Assembly (NCBI GenBank): GCA_020351875.1
Contig: CP070671.1
Coordinates: 2,784,786-2,848,785 of the forward strand
Direction: 5' to 3'
DNA from: Chromatiales bacterium
Lineage (GTDB): Bacteria; Pseudomonadota; Gammaproteobacteria; Steroidobacterales; GCA-2729495
DNA: 64,000 nucleotides
Positions 14,925 through 23,770 of the stretch are shown one piece after another. The position numbers and the translations under genes are program-made. Numbering within the stretch: the first letter of the stretch is position 1; each line of letters opens with the position of its first letter. Under the pieces are notes generated by a model that saw nothing but the letters and a program-made list of their open reading frames with translations, ran no database searches and was not told the DNA's origin.

Positions 14925-16113
14925 GCCCTTCGTCTTCTTCTGGTTCAATCTTGGTGGGCAGAATCAGGTAGAAGGTTGCACCCGCTACCGGATTGTTGAA
15001 GTGAGATAGTGTACCGCCGTGGGCGGTGGCGATGGAACGGCTGATGGCCAGCCCCAGCCCCATTCCGGAGGCCTTGGTGGTGAAAAACGGGGTGAACAGG
15101 CCGTCTTTCGCGTCTTCCGGCACCCCGGGGCCACGGTCGGTCACGGTCACGCGAACGTGCTCCGCGTCTTCCAGCCAGGCCCGCAGGTCCAGTCGCCGAT
15201 CGCGTGCCGGGACCGCTTCCATGGCATCGATGCCGTTGCGTATCAGGTTCAGGAGTACCTGCTGGATCTGAATCGGATCGGCCATCACGACCGGCAGGTC
15301 TTTCTCCAGGCGCACGCGCAAATCGGTGTGATGGGCCCGGGCATCCATGCGCGCCAGGGGCAGGATCTGCGCGATCAGGTCGCGCAGGTCAATGGGTTCG
15401 CGGGCGGCCTCGCGGCTGCGCGCAAAGTCGCGAATCCGCTGGATGATCTCTGCGGCGCGGTGGGCCTGCACGCTGATCTGGTCCAGTGCGCGATCGACGT
15501 CCGGGCTGGCCTGCGCCTGGCCTTCCTGCTGCAGCAGTCGCTGGCAGGCGGCCGTGTAGTTGGCGATCGCACTCAGCGGCTGGTTGAGTTCGTGGGCCAT
15601 GGCCGCGGCCATCTCACCCATGGTGGTGAGCCGGCTCGCATGGTTCATCTGTTCACGTTGTCGCAGCGCTTCTTCTTCGGCCAGCTTCTGCTCGGTCAGG
15701 TCGCGAATCAGCCCCACGAAACGCATTTCGTCACCCACGCTGGCTTCGCCGATGGCCAGATCCACGGGGAATTCGCGTCCGCTGCGATGGCGTGCCACCA
15801 CTTCGCGGCCGATACCGATGATCTTGCGCTCGCCGGTGCGCAGGTAGTTGTCCATGTATCGCCCGTGCTGACGGGCATCGCGCGGATTCATGATGATGTC
15901 GATGGCCTGTCCGGTGATTTCAGTTTCCTGGTAGCCGAACATGCGTTCTGCCGCGGCGTTCATGCGCAGCAACCGGCCCTGCCGGTCCGTGACGATGATG
16001 CCGTCGACCGCGGCATTCAGCAGCGCATCGAACTCCGCCGCGCTGAACTCGGTATCGATACGTTGGCCCGGGTCCTCCATCTTTAACGGCTGATAGCCGT
16101 GACGCGTGTCCAT
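14917..16113 (-). CDS. FixL-like PAS sensor histidine kinase
   Basis: A 398-residue cytoplasmic kinase with no membrane segment. One PAS domain spans about 26-145, followed by a HisKA domain with phospho-His174 (MAHELNQP) and an HATPase domain (N box LLNLIRNGIDAM, DRGPGVP, GMGLGLAIS). The PAS region QHGRYMDNYLRTG followed by IIGIGR aligns with the heme PAS of FixL. His83 falls on the heme-ligating histidine, and Arg103 matches the oxygen-contacting arginine. That supports an oxygen or gas sensor, though heme binding is not proven. Partner: the overlapping response regulator. Confidence 0.8.
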   Translation of the reverse strand: MDTRHGYQPLKMEDPGQRIDTEFSAAEFDALLNAAVDGIIVTDRQGRLLRMNAAAERMFGYQETEITGQAIDIIMNPRDARQHGRYMDNYLRTGERKIIGIGREVVARHRSGREFPVDLAIGEASVGDEMRFVGLIRDLTEQKLAEEEALRQREQMNHASRLTTMGEMAAAMAHELNQPLSAIANYTAACQRLLQQEGQAQASPDVDRALDQISVQAHRAAEIIQRIRDFARSREAAREPIDLRDLIAQILPLARMDARAHHTDLRVRLEKDLPVVMADPIQIQQVLLNLIRNGIDAMEAVPARDRRLDLRAWLEDAEHVRVTVTDRGPGVPEDAKDGLFTPFFTTKASGMGLGLAISRSIATAHGGTLSHFNNPVAGATFYLILPTKIEPEEDEGHD

Positions 16114-16165
16114 AGCATGGCCAACGATAAACGACCGCTGCGCCGGCGGCCAGCCGGTCCGGGCG

Positions 16166-17149
16166 CTATTCGTCTGACCCGCGCAGTTCCATGAAGTCCG
16201 GCGCTTGCGCCTTGTAGGTCACACTGCTGTCGAAGCCGGGTGGTTTGACGATAAGCACGTCGCAGGGCAGGTGATCCAGGACCCGCTCGGCGGTGCTGCC
16301 GATGACGGCCTGCTGCAGCCGGCCGCGGGCCACGGCGCCCATGACCAGGAGTCCGGCACCCAGTTGGCGAGCCAGGTCGGGCAACACGACCGACGGGTTG
16401 CCGGCCACCAGGTGCTGGTGGTCTTTCGCGACATCGTGCGCGCCCATCAATTCGGCGAAGGCCGCCGCGTGTTCGGCTTTGAGCCGGGCGCTGATTTCCT
16501 CGACGGCGATCGGGGTGGGCGACATGGCCAGCGCGCCGGCGCTCGTAATGTCGCTGAGCGCATCGTAGCCGTGATACACGTGCAGCTCGCCATCGAGTGC
16601 GTTGGCCATTGCCGCAGCCAGGGCGAGCACCGTTTCGTCCAGGGCGGCCGGTTTCTCGTGTTCATGCGTGGGATCGACCGCTGCCAGTATCAGCGGTCGG
16701 TGCATCGACACGGGTTTCACCAGCCACAGGGGTGCCGGGCAGTCGCGGATCAGATGCCAGTCGGTGCTCGTGAACAGCGTGCGCTCGATTGCCGTGTGGT
16801 GATGCGTGTCTTTCAGCACCAGGCGCGGTTCGTCGCGCAGCGTGGCACGCACGATGCCTTCAGCCAGGGGCGAATCCCAGACCACGCGGGTAATGACCTG
16901 CACATCGTCGGCACCCAGTTCATCGCGGAGCGATTTCAGGTAGCCCAGCTGGTGGCGCAGGCTTTGTTCGCGCAAGGCCTCCCGCTCATCGGCGGCAAAC
17001 AGACGCCGCGCGTTGATCCGGCGGTCGTGGTGGCAAATCAGCAGTTCCAGGTCGCAGTCCAGCGCCGCGGCCAGCTGCAGGCCCCGGGCCGCGGCCGGCT
17101 GATCTGCCGCGGTGGGGTCGACGACCACCAGTATTCGCTCTTTTTGCAT
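16166..17149 (-). CDS. Tandem universal stress protein (UspE-like)
   Basis: 327 residues built from two Usp domains. The first begins MQKERILVVVDPTAADQPAA, the second near residue 150 with RPLILAAVDPTHEHEK, and the second ends with the nucleotide-binding pattern GAVARGRLQQAVIGSTAERVL, close to the G-x2-G-x9-G-S/T motif. Tandem Usp proteins of this length resemble UspE. A longer upstream frame exists, but the Usp fold starts right at Met17149. It is encoded upstream of the FixLJ-like pair on the same strand, and Usp genes often belong to low-oxygen regulons. Confidence 0.85.
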   Translation of the reverse strand: MQKERILVVVDPTAADQPAAARGLQLAAALDCDLELLICHHDRRINARRLFAADEREALREQSLRHQLGYLKSLRDELGADDVQVITRVVWDSPLAEGIVRATLRDEPRLVLKDTHHHTAIERTLFTSTDWHLIRDCPAPLWLVKPVSMHRPLILAAVDPTHEHEKPAALDETVLALAAAMANALDGELHVYHGYDALSDITSAGALAMSPTPIAVEEISARLKAEHAAAFAELMGAHDVAKDHQHLVAGNPSVVLPDLARQLGAGLLVMGAVARGRLQQAVIGSTAERVLDHLPCDVLIVKPPGFDSSVTYKAQAPDFMELRGSDE

Positions 17150-17277
17150 TCGTCCGCTGCCGTTACCTGTGCCTATTGTATGCAAAGCACGGCGGGTCGG
17201 CAGGCACGGCCGGTGACGGGGCACCCGACGCCGGTCGAAGGTTGGACGTGCTGCGATACGGGCACTAGCCTTGGCGG

Positions 17278-17868
17278 ATGACCGCTGACTCGCCAGCCAC
17301 CATCGCGGGCCTGGTGCTGGCTGCCGGCGCCGCGACCCGTTACGGCGAACCGAAACAGCTGGTGCCGGTCGATGGCGTGGCCATGGTTGTGAGCACCGTC
17401 AGGGCCGTCGCACCGGTATGCGACGCCGGGGTGCTGGTCGTCACGGGTGCCTACCAGGATGAAGTCGCGGCCGCGCTGGCGGGCGAATCCGCCCGGTGCG
17501 TTTACAATCCTGCCTGGCGCGAGGGCATGGGGGCATCCATTCGCCAGGGCATCGCCGCCACGGACCCGGGCGCAGGCGCGGTGCTCCTGGCGCTGGCCGA
17601 CCAGCCGGGACTGACCACGCAGGATTACCAGGCACTGGTCTGCGCGTGGCGAGGGGCGCCGGAGCGGCCCGCTGCCGCCTTCTATTCCGGCGCGCCCGGC
17701 GTTCCCGCCATCTTCGCCCGTGCGGACTGGCCGCGGCTCAGTGCGTTGCAGGGCGACCGGGGCGCACGGTCGCTGTTACGCGCTGCGCCGGCCCTGACCC
17801 GGGTCCCGATGCCGGCGGCGGCCTGGGACGTGGACCAGCCTGCCGACCTGGGCAAAGGGCCGGCCTGA
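17278..17868 (+). CDS. MocA-like nucleotidyltransferase
   Basis: 196 residues with the MobA/MocA glycosyltransferase-type fold. The nucleotide-binding signature LAAGAATRYGEPKQL is at the N-terminus, and ALADQPGLT supplies the metal-binding aspartate region. MocA transfers CMP to molybdopterin; related enzymes serve other cofactors. The adjacent moaD and moaE genes support a molybdenum-cofactor role. The ATG at 17278 sits in a region with little upstream ribosome binding signal. Confidence 0.75.
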   Translation: MTADSPATIAGLVLAAGAATRYGEPKQLVPVDGVAMVVSTVRAVAPVCDAGVLVVTGAYQDEVAAALAGESARCVYNPAWREGMGASIRQGIAATDPGAGAVLLALADQPGLTTQDYQALVCAWRGAPERPAAAFYSGAPGVPAIFARADWPRLSALQGDRGARSLLRAAPALTRVPMPAAAWDVDQPADLGKGPA

Positions 17869-17914
17869 ATCGTCTTGTCAGTGCGCGGGCGTGCCGTGTA
17901 ACGTCCCGACGATC

Positions 17915-18154
17915 ATGAAAACCATACGCATCGAATACTTTGCCGCGCTGCGGGAACACACGGGTCTGAGCAGCGAGGAAATCGCGACCGACGCGCAGAC
18001 CGTCGATCAACTCTACGCCGAGCTCGACGGCCGTCACGAATTCCCGGCGCTGGGCCAGCTCAAGGTGGCCGTGAACGATGAGTTTGGCGACTGGCAGTCG
18101 GGCCTGGCAGATGGTGACTTGGTGGTGTTCATCCCGCCGGTGGCTGGCGGATGA
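17915..18154 (+). CDS. moaD: Molybdopterin synthase small subunit
   Basis: 79 residues with the ubiquitin-like fold pattern and the obligatory C-terminal Gly-Gly (PPVAGG), which carries the thiocarboxylate used to sulfurate precursor Z. The start at 17915 gives the normal N-terminus MKTIRIEYFAALRE. The stop overlaps the moaE start as ATGA, so the two synthase subunits are translationally coupled. Confidence 0.9.
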   Translation: MKTIRIEYFAALREHTGLSSEEIATDAQTVDQLYAELDGRHEFPALGQLKVAVNDEFGDWQSGLADGDLVVFIPPVAGG

Positions 18155-18618
18155 GCACGTTTCGTTTCGTTCGCGGCTCGGTGTCTCCGACCGACCACCT
18201 GGGCTCGCTGCGCGATCAGGCCTGCGGGGGTTATGTCAGTTTCGAAGGCTGGGTGCGCAACCACAATGACGGCCACCAGGTGCAGCGGCTGGAATACGAG
18301 GCCTACGAAAACCTGGGTGTAAAAGAGGGTGAACGCATCATCGACGAGGCGCTGGAGCGCTTTCAGATCGAGCATGCGGTGTGCGTGCATGCACTTGGCG
18401 ACCTGGCGCTGGGTGACATGGCGGTCTGGGTTGGCGTCAGCTCACACCACCGGGATGCGGCCTTTGGTGCGTGTCGCTACATCATCGACGAAGTGAAGCA
18501 CCGCGTGCCGATCTGGAAGAAAGAGCACTACACCGACGGTGATTCCGGCTGGGTCAACTGCGAAGCCTGCGCGAGCGCAGCGACCCGGTCACCGCCGGCA
18601 TCGGTCTCCGGCGGCTAG
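18151..18618 (+). CDS. moaE: Molybdopterin synthase large subunit
   Basis: 155 residues with the MoaE order: GGYVSFEGWVRNHNDG, the central LEYEAYENLG strand, HALGDLALGDMAVWVGVSS, and the active-site region KHRVPIWKKEHY, whose lysines accept MoaD and substrate. With MoaD it makes molybdopterin from cyclic pyranopterin monophosphate. The C-terminal tail after SGWVNCEAC is slightly extended and low in complexity. Other moa genes are not in the window. It converges with the dsbA-like gene. Confidence 0.93.
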   Translation: MSTFRFVRGSVSPTDHLGSLRDQACGGYVSFEGWVRNHNDGHQVQRLEYEAYENLGVKEGERIIDEALERFQIEHAVCVHALGDLALGDMAVWVGVSSHHRDAAFGACRYIIDEVKHRVPIWKKEHYTDGDSGWVNCEACASAATRSPPASVSGG

Positions 18619-18631
18619 CCATCGCGGCGAG

Positions 18632-19462
18632 CTATCTTTCGATGCGCTCCTTGGCCACCAGTTCGTCGGTCACTGCGAGCATGTCGCTGTAACTCTTCAC
18701 CTCCGGCCCGTCCACGACGTACTTGCCGTCCACGACGATCACCGGGACGCTGCGAATGCGGTAACGCTGCGTCAGGCTCTTCGCCCGGTTCAGCTTGCTC
18801 TCCACCGCGAAGGACCGGAAGGTGTTGTCGAACTCATCCTTGCTGACACCGAAGTCCGCAAAGATCTTCCGGATGTCGTCTTCCCGGGTCAGCGTTTTAC
18901 CGTCGCGGTGCAGCGCGGTGAAAAAAGCCTGGTGCATTTCATCGAGCTTGCCCAGCGCTTCTGCGGTGTAGTACATGCGCGCGTGGATCTCGTTCGTCGG
19001 GTTCCACATGACCGGCAACCTGACAAAGCGCACGTCTGCGGGCTGCTCGTCTTCCCAGCGCGTGATGATCGGATCGAAGCTGAAGCAGTGCGGGCAGCCG
19101 TACCAGAACACCTCGGTCACCTCGACGCCGCCCGGGCCGCCGGTGGTGCCCTGGGCCGAGGTCAGCTGCGAATAGTGCTTGCCGGTCTCGTACTGCCAAT
19201 TGGTATTGACAGGTGCGGCGGGTTCCTGCGGCTTTTCCTGGGTGGTCTCGGCGACCACGTCTGGGGTGTCTTCGTCGCTGGCCGGCGGCTCGTCGTCTTC
19301 GACGGGCGCGGTTGCCGGCACGGGGGCGGGTGCCGGCGGCGGTGGCGCAGCGCGTTCTGCCTCTGCGGCAGCGGGGGGTGTCCCCGTCGCGTTGTCTTCA
19401 GTGCCGCAGGCGCTCACGACAAAGGCGAGGAGCAGACAGACAAACAGACGGTGATTTTTCAT
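18632..19462 (-). CDS. dsbA: DsbA-type thiol:disulfide interchange lipoprotein
   Basis: 276 residues. The N-terminus is a lipoprotein signal with lipidated Cys19 (VVSACG), followed by a roughly 70-residue proline/alanine/acidic linker and then a DsbA domain. The active site CPHC lies at 123-126 in FWYGCPHC, and SVPVIVVDGKYVV gives the cis-proline loop. The enzyme introduces disulfides in exported proteins. Lipidation and the long linker make it an anchored variant. It follows the cytochrome c4 gene on the same strand; this c4-dsbA order is also found in pseudomonads. Confidence 0.88.
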   Translation of the reverse strand: MKNHRLFVCLLLAFVVSACGTEDNATGTPPAAAEAERAAPPPPAPAPVPATAPVEDDEPPASDEDTPDVVAETTQEKPQEPAAPVNTNWQYETGKHYSQLTSAQGTTGGPGGVEVTEVFWYGCPHCFSFDPIITRWEDEQPADVRFVRLPVMWNPTNEIHARMYYTAEALGKLDEMHQAFFTALHRDGKTLTREDDIRKIFADFGVSKDEFDNTFRSFAVESKLNRAKSLTQRYRIRSVPVIVVDGKYVVDGPEVKSYSDMLAVTDELVAKERIER

Positions 19463-19499
19463 CGTGGAGATCCTTCGGGCGGCGCGGGTGGCGGCTGGT

Positions 19500-20120
19500 T
19501 TATTCCAGGCCCTGGATATATGACGACACGGCGACGATGTCCTCTTCGCTGAGCAGGGAAGAGATCGTGCGCATCATCTGGTTGGGATCGGATTCCCGTT
19601 CCTGGCTGGCGTAGGCACGCAGGCTGCTGGCCGTGTACGTGGCGTGTTGCCCGGCCACCGCGGGGTAGGCCGCGGCGGGGTTACCGAGGCCGCGTGGGCC
19701 ATGACACGCGATGCAGGCGCTGATGCCCCTGGCCTTGTTGCCGCCGCGGTACAGCCGTTCGCCGGCCGCGACCAGCGCCGGGTCAGCCGTGAGCGGCGCC
19801 CGCTTCTGTCCGGCGAAATAAGCCCCCAGGTCGGCCATATCCTGCTCGGACAGCGCGGCAACCTGGCCCATCATCAGCACGTTGTTGCGACTGCCGCCAG
19901 GACGGTAGGCCTTCAAGGCCCTGACGATGTACTGCTCGTGCTGACCCGCCAGGCTGGGCCATTCCGGGTTCAGGCTGTTGCCATCCTGACCGTGGCACGC
20001 CGCGCAGGTGGCCGCCTTTTTCTGGCCGGCGTCTGCCGAGCCCTCTGCCATGGCGGTCTGTGCGCCAACGAGGGCGAAGATCAGGAATGCGGCAAGCTGC
20101 TTCAGTGCTGAAATTTGCAT
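19500..20120 (-). CDS. Diheme cytochrome c4
   Basis: 206 residues with a signal peptide (about 1-25) and two class I cytochrome c domains. Heme motifs are CAACH at 39-43 and CIACH at 136-140, and each half carries an axial-ligand methionine in context (NVLMMGQ, DPNQMMR). Cytochrome c4 carries electrons to terminal oxidases in the periplasm. The ATG at 20120 was chosen because it gives a proper signal peptide; the frame stays open far upstream through the engB region but without meaning. It is divergent from engB. Confidence 0.92.
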   Translation of the reverse strand: MQISALKQLAAFLIFALVGAQTAMAEGSADAGQKKAATCAACHGQDGNSLNPEWPSLAGQHEQYIVRALKAYRPGGSRNNVLMMGQVAALSEQDMADLGAYFAGQKRAPLTADPALVAAGERLYRGGNKARGISACIACHGPRGLGNPAAAYPAVAGQHATYTASSLRAYASQERESDPNQMMRTISSLLSEEDIVAVSSYIQGLE

Positions 20121-20148
20121 CACGGCGGAGCGGCCCCGTTTCCGGAGC

Positions 20149-20177
20149 TTGCTAGACTGATGGGAGGCGCGCATTCT
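20149..20177 (+). promoter_or_regulatory. Candidate promoter of engB
   Basis: TTGCTA (20149-20154) and CATTCT (20172-20177) are separated by 17 bases and lie about 45 bases ahead of the engB start. The match to sigma-70 boxes is moderate (four and three of six). No better pair was seen in the 99-base divergent region. Confidence 0.3.
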
Positions 20178-20219
20178 ACACCAACGGTGCAGGCCGGAGA
20201 CCACCGGCGCCGGAGTCTT

Positions 20220-20870
20220 ATGTCCCAGTATCCCGATGCCCGATTCCTGGTCAGTGCGTTTCGCCCGGAGCAGTTCGTGCCCGATACCGGCACGGAAGTC
20301 GCCTTCGCCGGCCGTTCCAATGCCGGGAAGTCCAGCGCAATCAACCGCATCGTCAACCGGCGGGGCTTCGCGCGCACCAGCAAGCAGCCCGGGCGCACCC
20401 AGCTGATCAATTTTTTCGATCTTGGCGACGGGCGCCGGCTGGTGGACCTGCCCGGCTACGGCTACGCCCGGGTCAGCCGCGCGCTGCGGGAGCATTGGCG
20501 CGGCCTGCTGGTGGAGTATTTCGAGCATCGGCAGTCGCTCAGCGGCCTGATGCTGGTGGTGGACATTCGTCGCCAGCTCGGTGATTTCGACTGGCAGATG
20601 CTGGACTGGTGCCGGGATATTGGCTGCCCGGTGCACGTACTGCTGACCAAGGCCGACAAGCTGAAGCGCGAAGCCGCCAACAGGACCCTGCAACAGGTGC
20701 GCAAGGAGCTCGGGGAACAGGCCGAGGTGCAGCTGTTTTCGGCCGTGAAGGACCTGGGGCTGGACAGCGCCCGGAGCAGTCTCGCCGCGCTGCTGGCCGG
20801 CAAACAAAAAAAGGCCTCGGGCGCGGAGTACAGGGGAGCGACCGAGGCCAAGTCAACCGGTTTGGGGTGA
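20220..20870 (+). CDS. engB: Ribosome-biogenesis GTPase EngB (YihA/YsxC)
   Basis: 216 residues with all GTPase motifs: G1 GRSNAGKSS (31-39), G3 DLPGYG, G4 TKAD and a G5-like SAVK. EngB assists 50S subunit assembly. The N-terminal FLVSAFRPEQFVPDTGTEVAFAG is standard. The C-terminal tail after residue 195 is unusual because its coding sequence doubles as the leftward terminator of the polA operon. Divergent from cytochrome c4 and convergent with polA, an order seen also in pseudomonads. Confidence 0.93.
   Translation: MSQYPDARFLVSAFRPEQFVPDTGTEVAFAGRSNAGKSSAINRIVNRRGFARTSKQPGRTQLINFFDLGDGRRLVDLPGYGYARVSRALREHWRGLLVEYFEHRQSLSGLMLVVDIRRQLGDFDWQMLDWCRDIGCPVHVLLTKADKLKREAANRTLQQVRKELGEQAEVQLFSAVKDLGLDSARSSLAALLAGKQKKASGAEYRGATEAKSTGLG
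20805..20849 (-). terminator. Terminator of the arg-lptM-polA operon inside engB
   Basis: On the minus strand GGCCTCGG and CCGAGGCC (plus-strand positions 20842-20849 and 20813-20820) pair across a 21-base loop and are followed by seven T (20806-20812). It lies about 190 bases after the polA stop and within the last 25 codons of the convergent engB gene, so coding sequence of one gene terminates its neighbour. In the plus direction the hairpin is preceded, not followed, by the A/T run. Confidence 0.7.
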
Positions 20871-20876
20871 CCGGTT
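20857..20876 (+). terminator. Weak hairpin at the end of engB
   Basis: AACCGGT and ACCGGTT form a short stem across the engB stop codon, followed by GTTATT rather than a clean T-run. It may stabilise the mRNA end or act as a weak terminator. Confidence 0.35.
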
Positions 20877-21040
20877 GTTATTGCCCGCTCAGGGAGGTTA
20901 GCGGGGGGCGCGCCTGGCGCCCGGTGACTTTGAGCTTAGAACCGGTCTAAAAGTTCCCGGCCGCGGGCAAGCTGGTTTGCTGTCGTGCAGTAAACAGACT
21001 GTCAGCGAAATTCGCCGCGGACACCACAGCAATTCCCCGG

Positions 21041-23770
21041 TCAGTGGGCTTCGTCCCAGTTGCGACCCGTGCCCGCGGCTACCTTCAGTGGTACCTCGAG
21101 TTCGGCCGCGCCCGCCATCAGGTCGCAAACGCGCGCCTGTACCGCGTCGATTTCCCCGTCCGGCACCTCCAGCACCAGCTCGTCGTGCACCTGCATGATC
21201 AGGCGCGCGCCGTTTCGTTGCGTCGCGAGCCAGTCGGCGACGCTCAGCATGGCGCGCTTGATGATGTCGGCGGCGGTGCCCTGCATCGGTGCGTTGATGG
21301 CGGCTCGTTCCGCAGCCTGGCGGCGCTGGGCCTGTCGCGCGGAGATTTCCGGCAGGTAGAGGCGCCGACCAAACACCGTTTCCACGTAGCCCTGCTCGTG
21401 CGCGCGGGCGCGCGTTTCGTCCATGTACGCCTTGACGCCGGGATAGCGGTCGAAGTACAGGTCGACGTAACCCTGGGCCTCGTCGCGAGCAATCGACAGC
21501 TGGCGCGCCAGCCCGAATGCGGACATACCGTAGATCAGCCCGAAGTTGATCGCTTTCGCGTTGCGTCGCTGGTCGGCGGTGACCTCATCCGGCGCCACGC
21601 CGAAAACTTCCGCCGCGGTGGCCTGGTGAATGTCCAGGTCCTGCGCGAAGGCTTTCAGCAGGCCCTTGTCGCCGGAGATGTGCGCCATGATCCTGAGTTC
21701 GATCTGCGAATAGTCCGCTGCCAGCAACTGGTGACCTTCGGGCGCAACAAAGGCCTGCCGGATGCGCCGGCCCTCGGCGTTGCGAATCGGAATGTTCTGC
21801 AGGTTCGGATCCGAAGACGACAGGCGGCCCGTGGACGCGACGGCCTGGTGATAGGACGTGTGAATGCGGCCCGTGCGCGGGTTGACCTGGGCGGGCAGCT
21901 TGTCCGTGTAGGTGGACTTCAGCTTACTGAGCCCGCGATAGTCCAGGATCAGTCCCGGCAACTCGTGTTCTTCACTGAGTTCGGCGAGCACGTCTTCGGC
22001 CGTGGATGGCTGGCCCTTGGGCGTCTTGCGCAGCACCGGCAGGCCCAGTTCGGTGTACAGGATTTCCTGCAACTGCTTCGGCGAGCCGAGATTGAACGGG
22101 TGGCCGGCCCGCTCGTGCGCGGCAGCCTCCAGCGTGGCCATCTGCTCGGTAAATTCCCGGCTCAGTGTGGCCAGCAGGTCGCGGTCGACCAGCACGCCAG
22201 TCTCTTCCATCGCGAGCAATACGGGTACCAGCGGTCGCTCTATCGTTTCGTAAACCTTTGCCAGCTCACCCGTATCGCGCAGCTGCGGCCACAGGGTTTC
22301 ATGCAGTTGCAGCGCGATGTCTGCGTCCTCTGCCGCGTAGGGTGCGGCCTGTTCCAGCGGTACCTGGTCGAACGTGATTTGCTTCGCGCCCTTGCCCGCG
22401 ACGTCTTCGAAATGAATCGTCTCCACACCCAGGTACTGGCGCGCGACGGAGTCCAGGTCATGGCGATTGCTCGCGCTGTTCAGCACATAGGATTCCAGCA
22501 TCGTGTCCCAGGTGATGCCCGCCAGGCTGATGCCGTGATTGCGCAGCACGTGGGCGTCGTATTTCAGGTGATGCCCGACTTTGTCGTGCGCCTTGTCCTC
22601 GAGCCACGGGCGAAGTTTCTGCAGCGTGTCGTCCCGGTCGAGTTGTTCCGGCTGGTCCGGGCCGGTGTGCGCCAGGGGCAGGTAGGCGGCTTCGCCCTTC
22701 GCAACCGCGAAGGACACGCCGACAATGGATGCCTGCATGTAGTTGAGGCTGTCCGTTTCGGTATCGAAAGCGACCGGATTCGTCCTGGCCAGCTTTGCCA
22801 GCCAGCTCTCGAGTGTTGCCTGGTCCTGGATGACGGTATATGCGGTCGCGTCGTTGTCCGGTTTCTGAGCGTCTGGCGCCTTCGGCAGCGCATCCAGCAG
22901 CCTGCGCAGCTCCAGGCGTTCGTACAGAGATCGCAAGCGTTCGAGTTCGGGTTCTCCTGGCCGCAGCGAGGCCAGTTCCACGTCCAGGTCCAGCTCGCAG
23001 CGGATCGTTGCCAGGTCCTTCGACATCGTGACGGTGTCGCGATGCTCTTCCAGGCGTTCGGCGAGGCCCTTTGCGCCGCGTACAGACAGCGTGGCGACGC
23101 CGTCGAGATCCGCCAGCATGTCTTCTACGTGGTCGTAGTGCTGCAGCAGGGCGGCGGCCGTCTTCGCGCCGATTTTCGGTACGCCGGGGATGTTGTCGGA
23201 GCTGTCACCGACCAGTGCCAGGTAGTCGGTAATTTGTTCGGCACGCACGCCAAAGCGCTCAACCACCCCGTCGGTGTCCGTCGCTCGCGGTTCGCGGCTG
23301 GGCCCTCGCGGCATCGTGTCCAGCAGCTCGACATGAGGGCTGACCAGCTGGGCCATGTCCTTGTCACCCGTGACGATCGTGACGTCCATGTCGGCGGCCA
23401 CCGCGCGTTGCGCGAGCGTGCCGATCACGTCGTCGGCTTCCACCCCGGCAATGCGCAGCATCGGCAGCCCGCCGGCCTGTATCGCTTCCAGCACCGGGTC
23501 GATCTGCGCGCGCAGGTCGTCCGGCATCGGTGGGCGGTTCGCCTTGTAGTCGGCGTACAGTTCGTCGCGAAAGGTCTTGCCCGGCGCGTCGAAGACCACG
23601 GCAACGTGGGTGGGTGCCAGGTCGCGTTGCAGCTTGTTCAGCATGTTTAGCACGCCATGCACCGCCCCGGTGGGTTCACCCGCCGAATTGCTGAGTTCCG
23701 GCAGTGCGTGAAAAGCCCGGTACAAATAGGACGAGCCGTCGACCAGGATCAGCCGCGGGCGTGTTGTCAC
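21041..23770 (-). CDS. polA: DNA polymerase I
   Basis: 909 residues with the full three-domain layout. A 5'-nuclease domain covers about 1-300 (VDGSSYLYRAFHA, GVEADDVIGTLA, VTGDKDMAQLV). The 3'-5' exonuclease domain has an intact FDTETDS, and the polymerase domain carries DYSQIELR and VHDELVLEV. It fills gaps after primer removal and repair. The start is GTG at 23770, overlapping the lptM stop as GTGA. The large open frame on the opposite strand across the whole gene is a shadow. polA lies at the 3' end of the arginine operon. Confidence 0.96.
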   Translation of the reverse strand: MTTRPRLILVDGSSYLYRAFHALPELSNSAGEPTGAVHGVLNMLNKLQRDLAPTHVAVVFDAPGKTFRDELYADYKANRPPMPDDLRAQIDPVLEAIQAGGLPMLRIAGVEADDVIGTLAQRAVAADMDVTIVTGDKDMAQLVSPHVELLDTMPRGPSREPRATDTDGVVERFGVRAEQITDYLALVGDSSDNIPGVPKIGAKTAAALLQHYDHVEDMLADLDGVATLSVRGAKGLAERLEEHRDTVTMSKDLATIRCELDLDVELASLRPGEPELERLRSLYERLELRRLLDALPKAPDAQKPDNDATAYTVIQDQATLESWLAKLARTNPVAFDTETDSLNYMQASIVGVSFAVAKGEAAYLPLAHTGPDQPEQLDRDDTLQKLRPWLEDKAHDKVGHHLKYDAHVLRNHGISLAGITWDTMLESYVLNSASNRHDLDSVARQYLGVETIHFEDVAGKGAKQITFDQVPLEQAAPYAAEDADIALQLHETLWPQLRDTGELAKVYETIERPLVPVLLAMEETGVLVDRDLLATLSREFTEQMATLEAAAHERAGHPFNLGSPKQLQEILYTELGLPVLRKTPKGQPSTAEDVLAELSEEHELPGLILDYRGLSKLKSTYTDKLPAQVNPRTGRIHTSYHQAVASTGRLSSSDPNLQNIPIRNAEGRRIRQAFVAPEGHQLLAADYSQIELRIMAHISGDKGLLKAFAQDLDIHQATAAEVFGVAPDEVTADQRRNAKAINFGLIYGMSAFGLARQLSIARDEAQGYVDLYFDRYPGVKAYMDETRARAHEQGYVETVFGRRLYLPEISARQAQRRQAAERAAINAPMQGTAADIIKRAMLSVADWLATQRNGARLIMQVHDELVLEVPDGEIDAVQARVCDLMAGAAELEVPLKVAAGTGRNWDEAH

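Noticed and set aside
15019-16086. Long plus-strand frames opposite the FixL-like kinase, the Usp gene and the response regulator
   Set aside because: Same antisense effect; the minus-strand genes show complete domain signatures and overlapping stop/start spacing.
20121-20807. N-terminal extension of cytochrome c4 by over 200 residues
   Set aside because: The extension is antisense to engB; the ATG at 20120 gives a proper signal peptide and normal length.
21044-23650. Open frame of 868 codons on the plus strand opposite polA
   Set aside because: It is an antisense shadow of a clearly coding gene in GC-rich DNA; its translation has no recognisable motif, and polA motifs are intact on the other strand.
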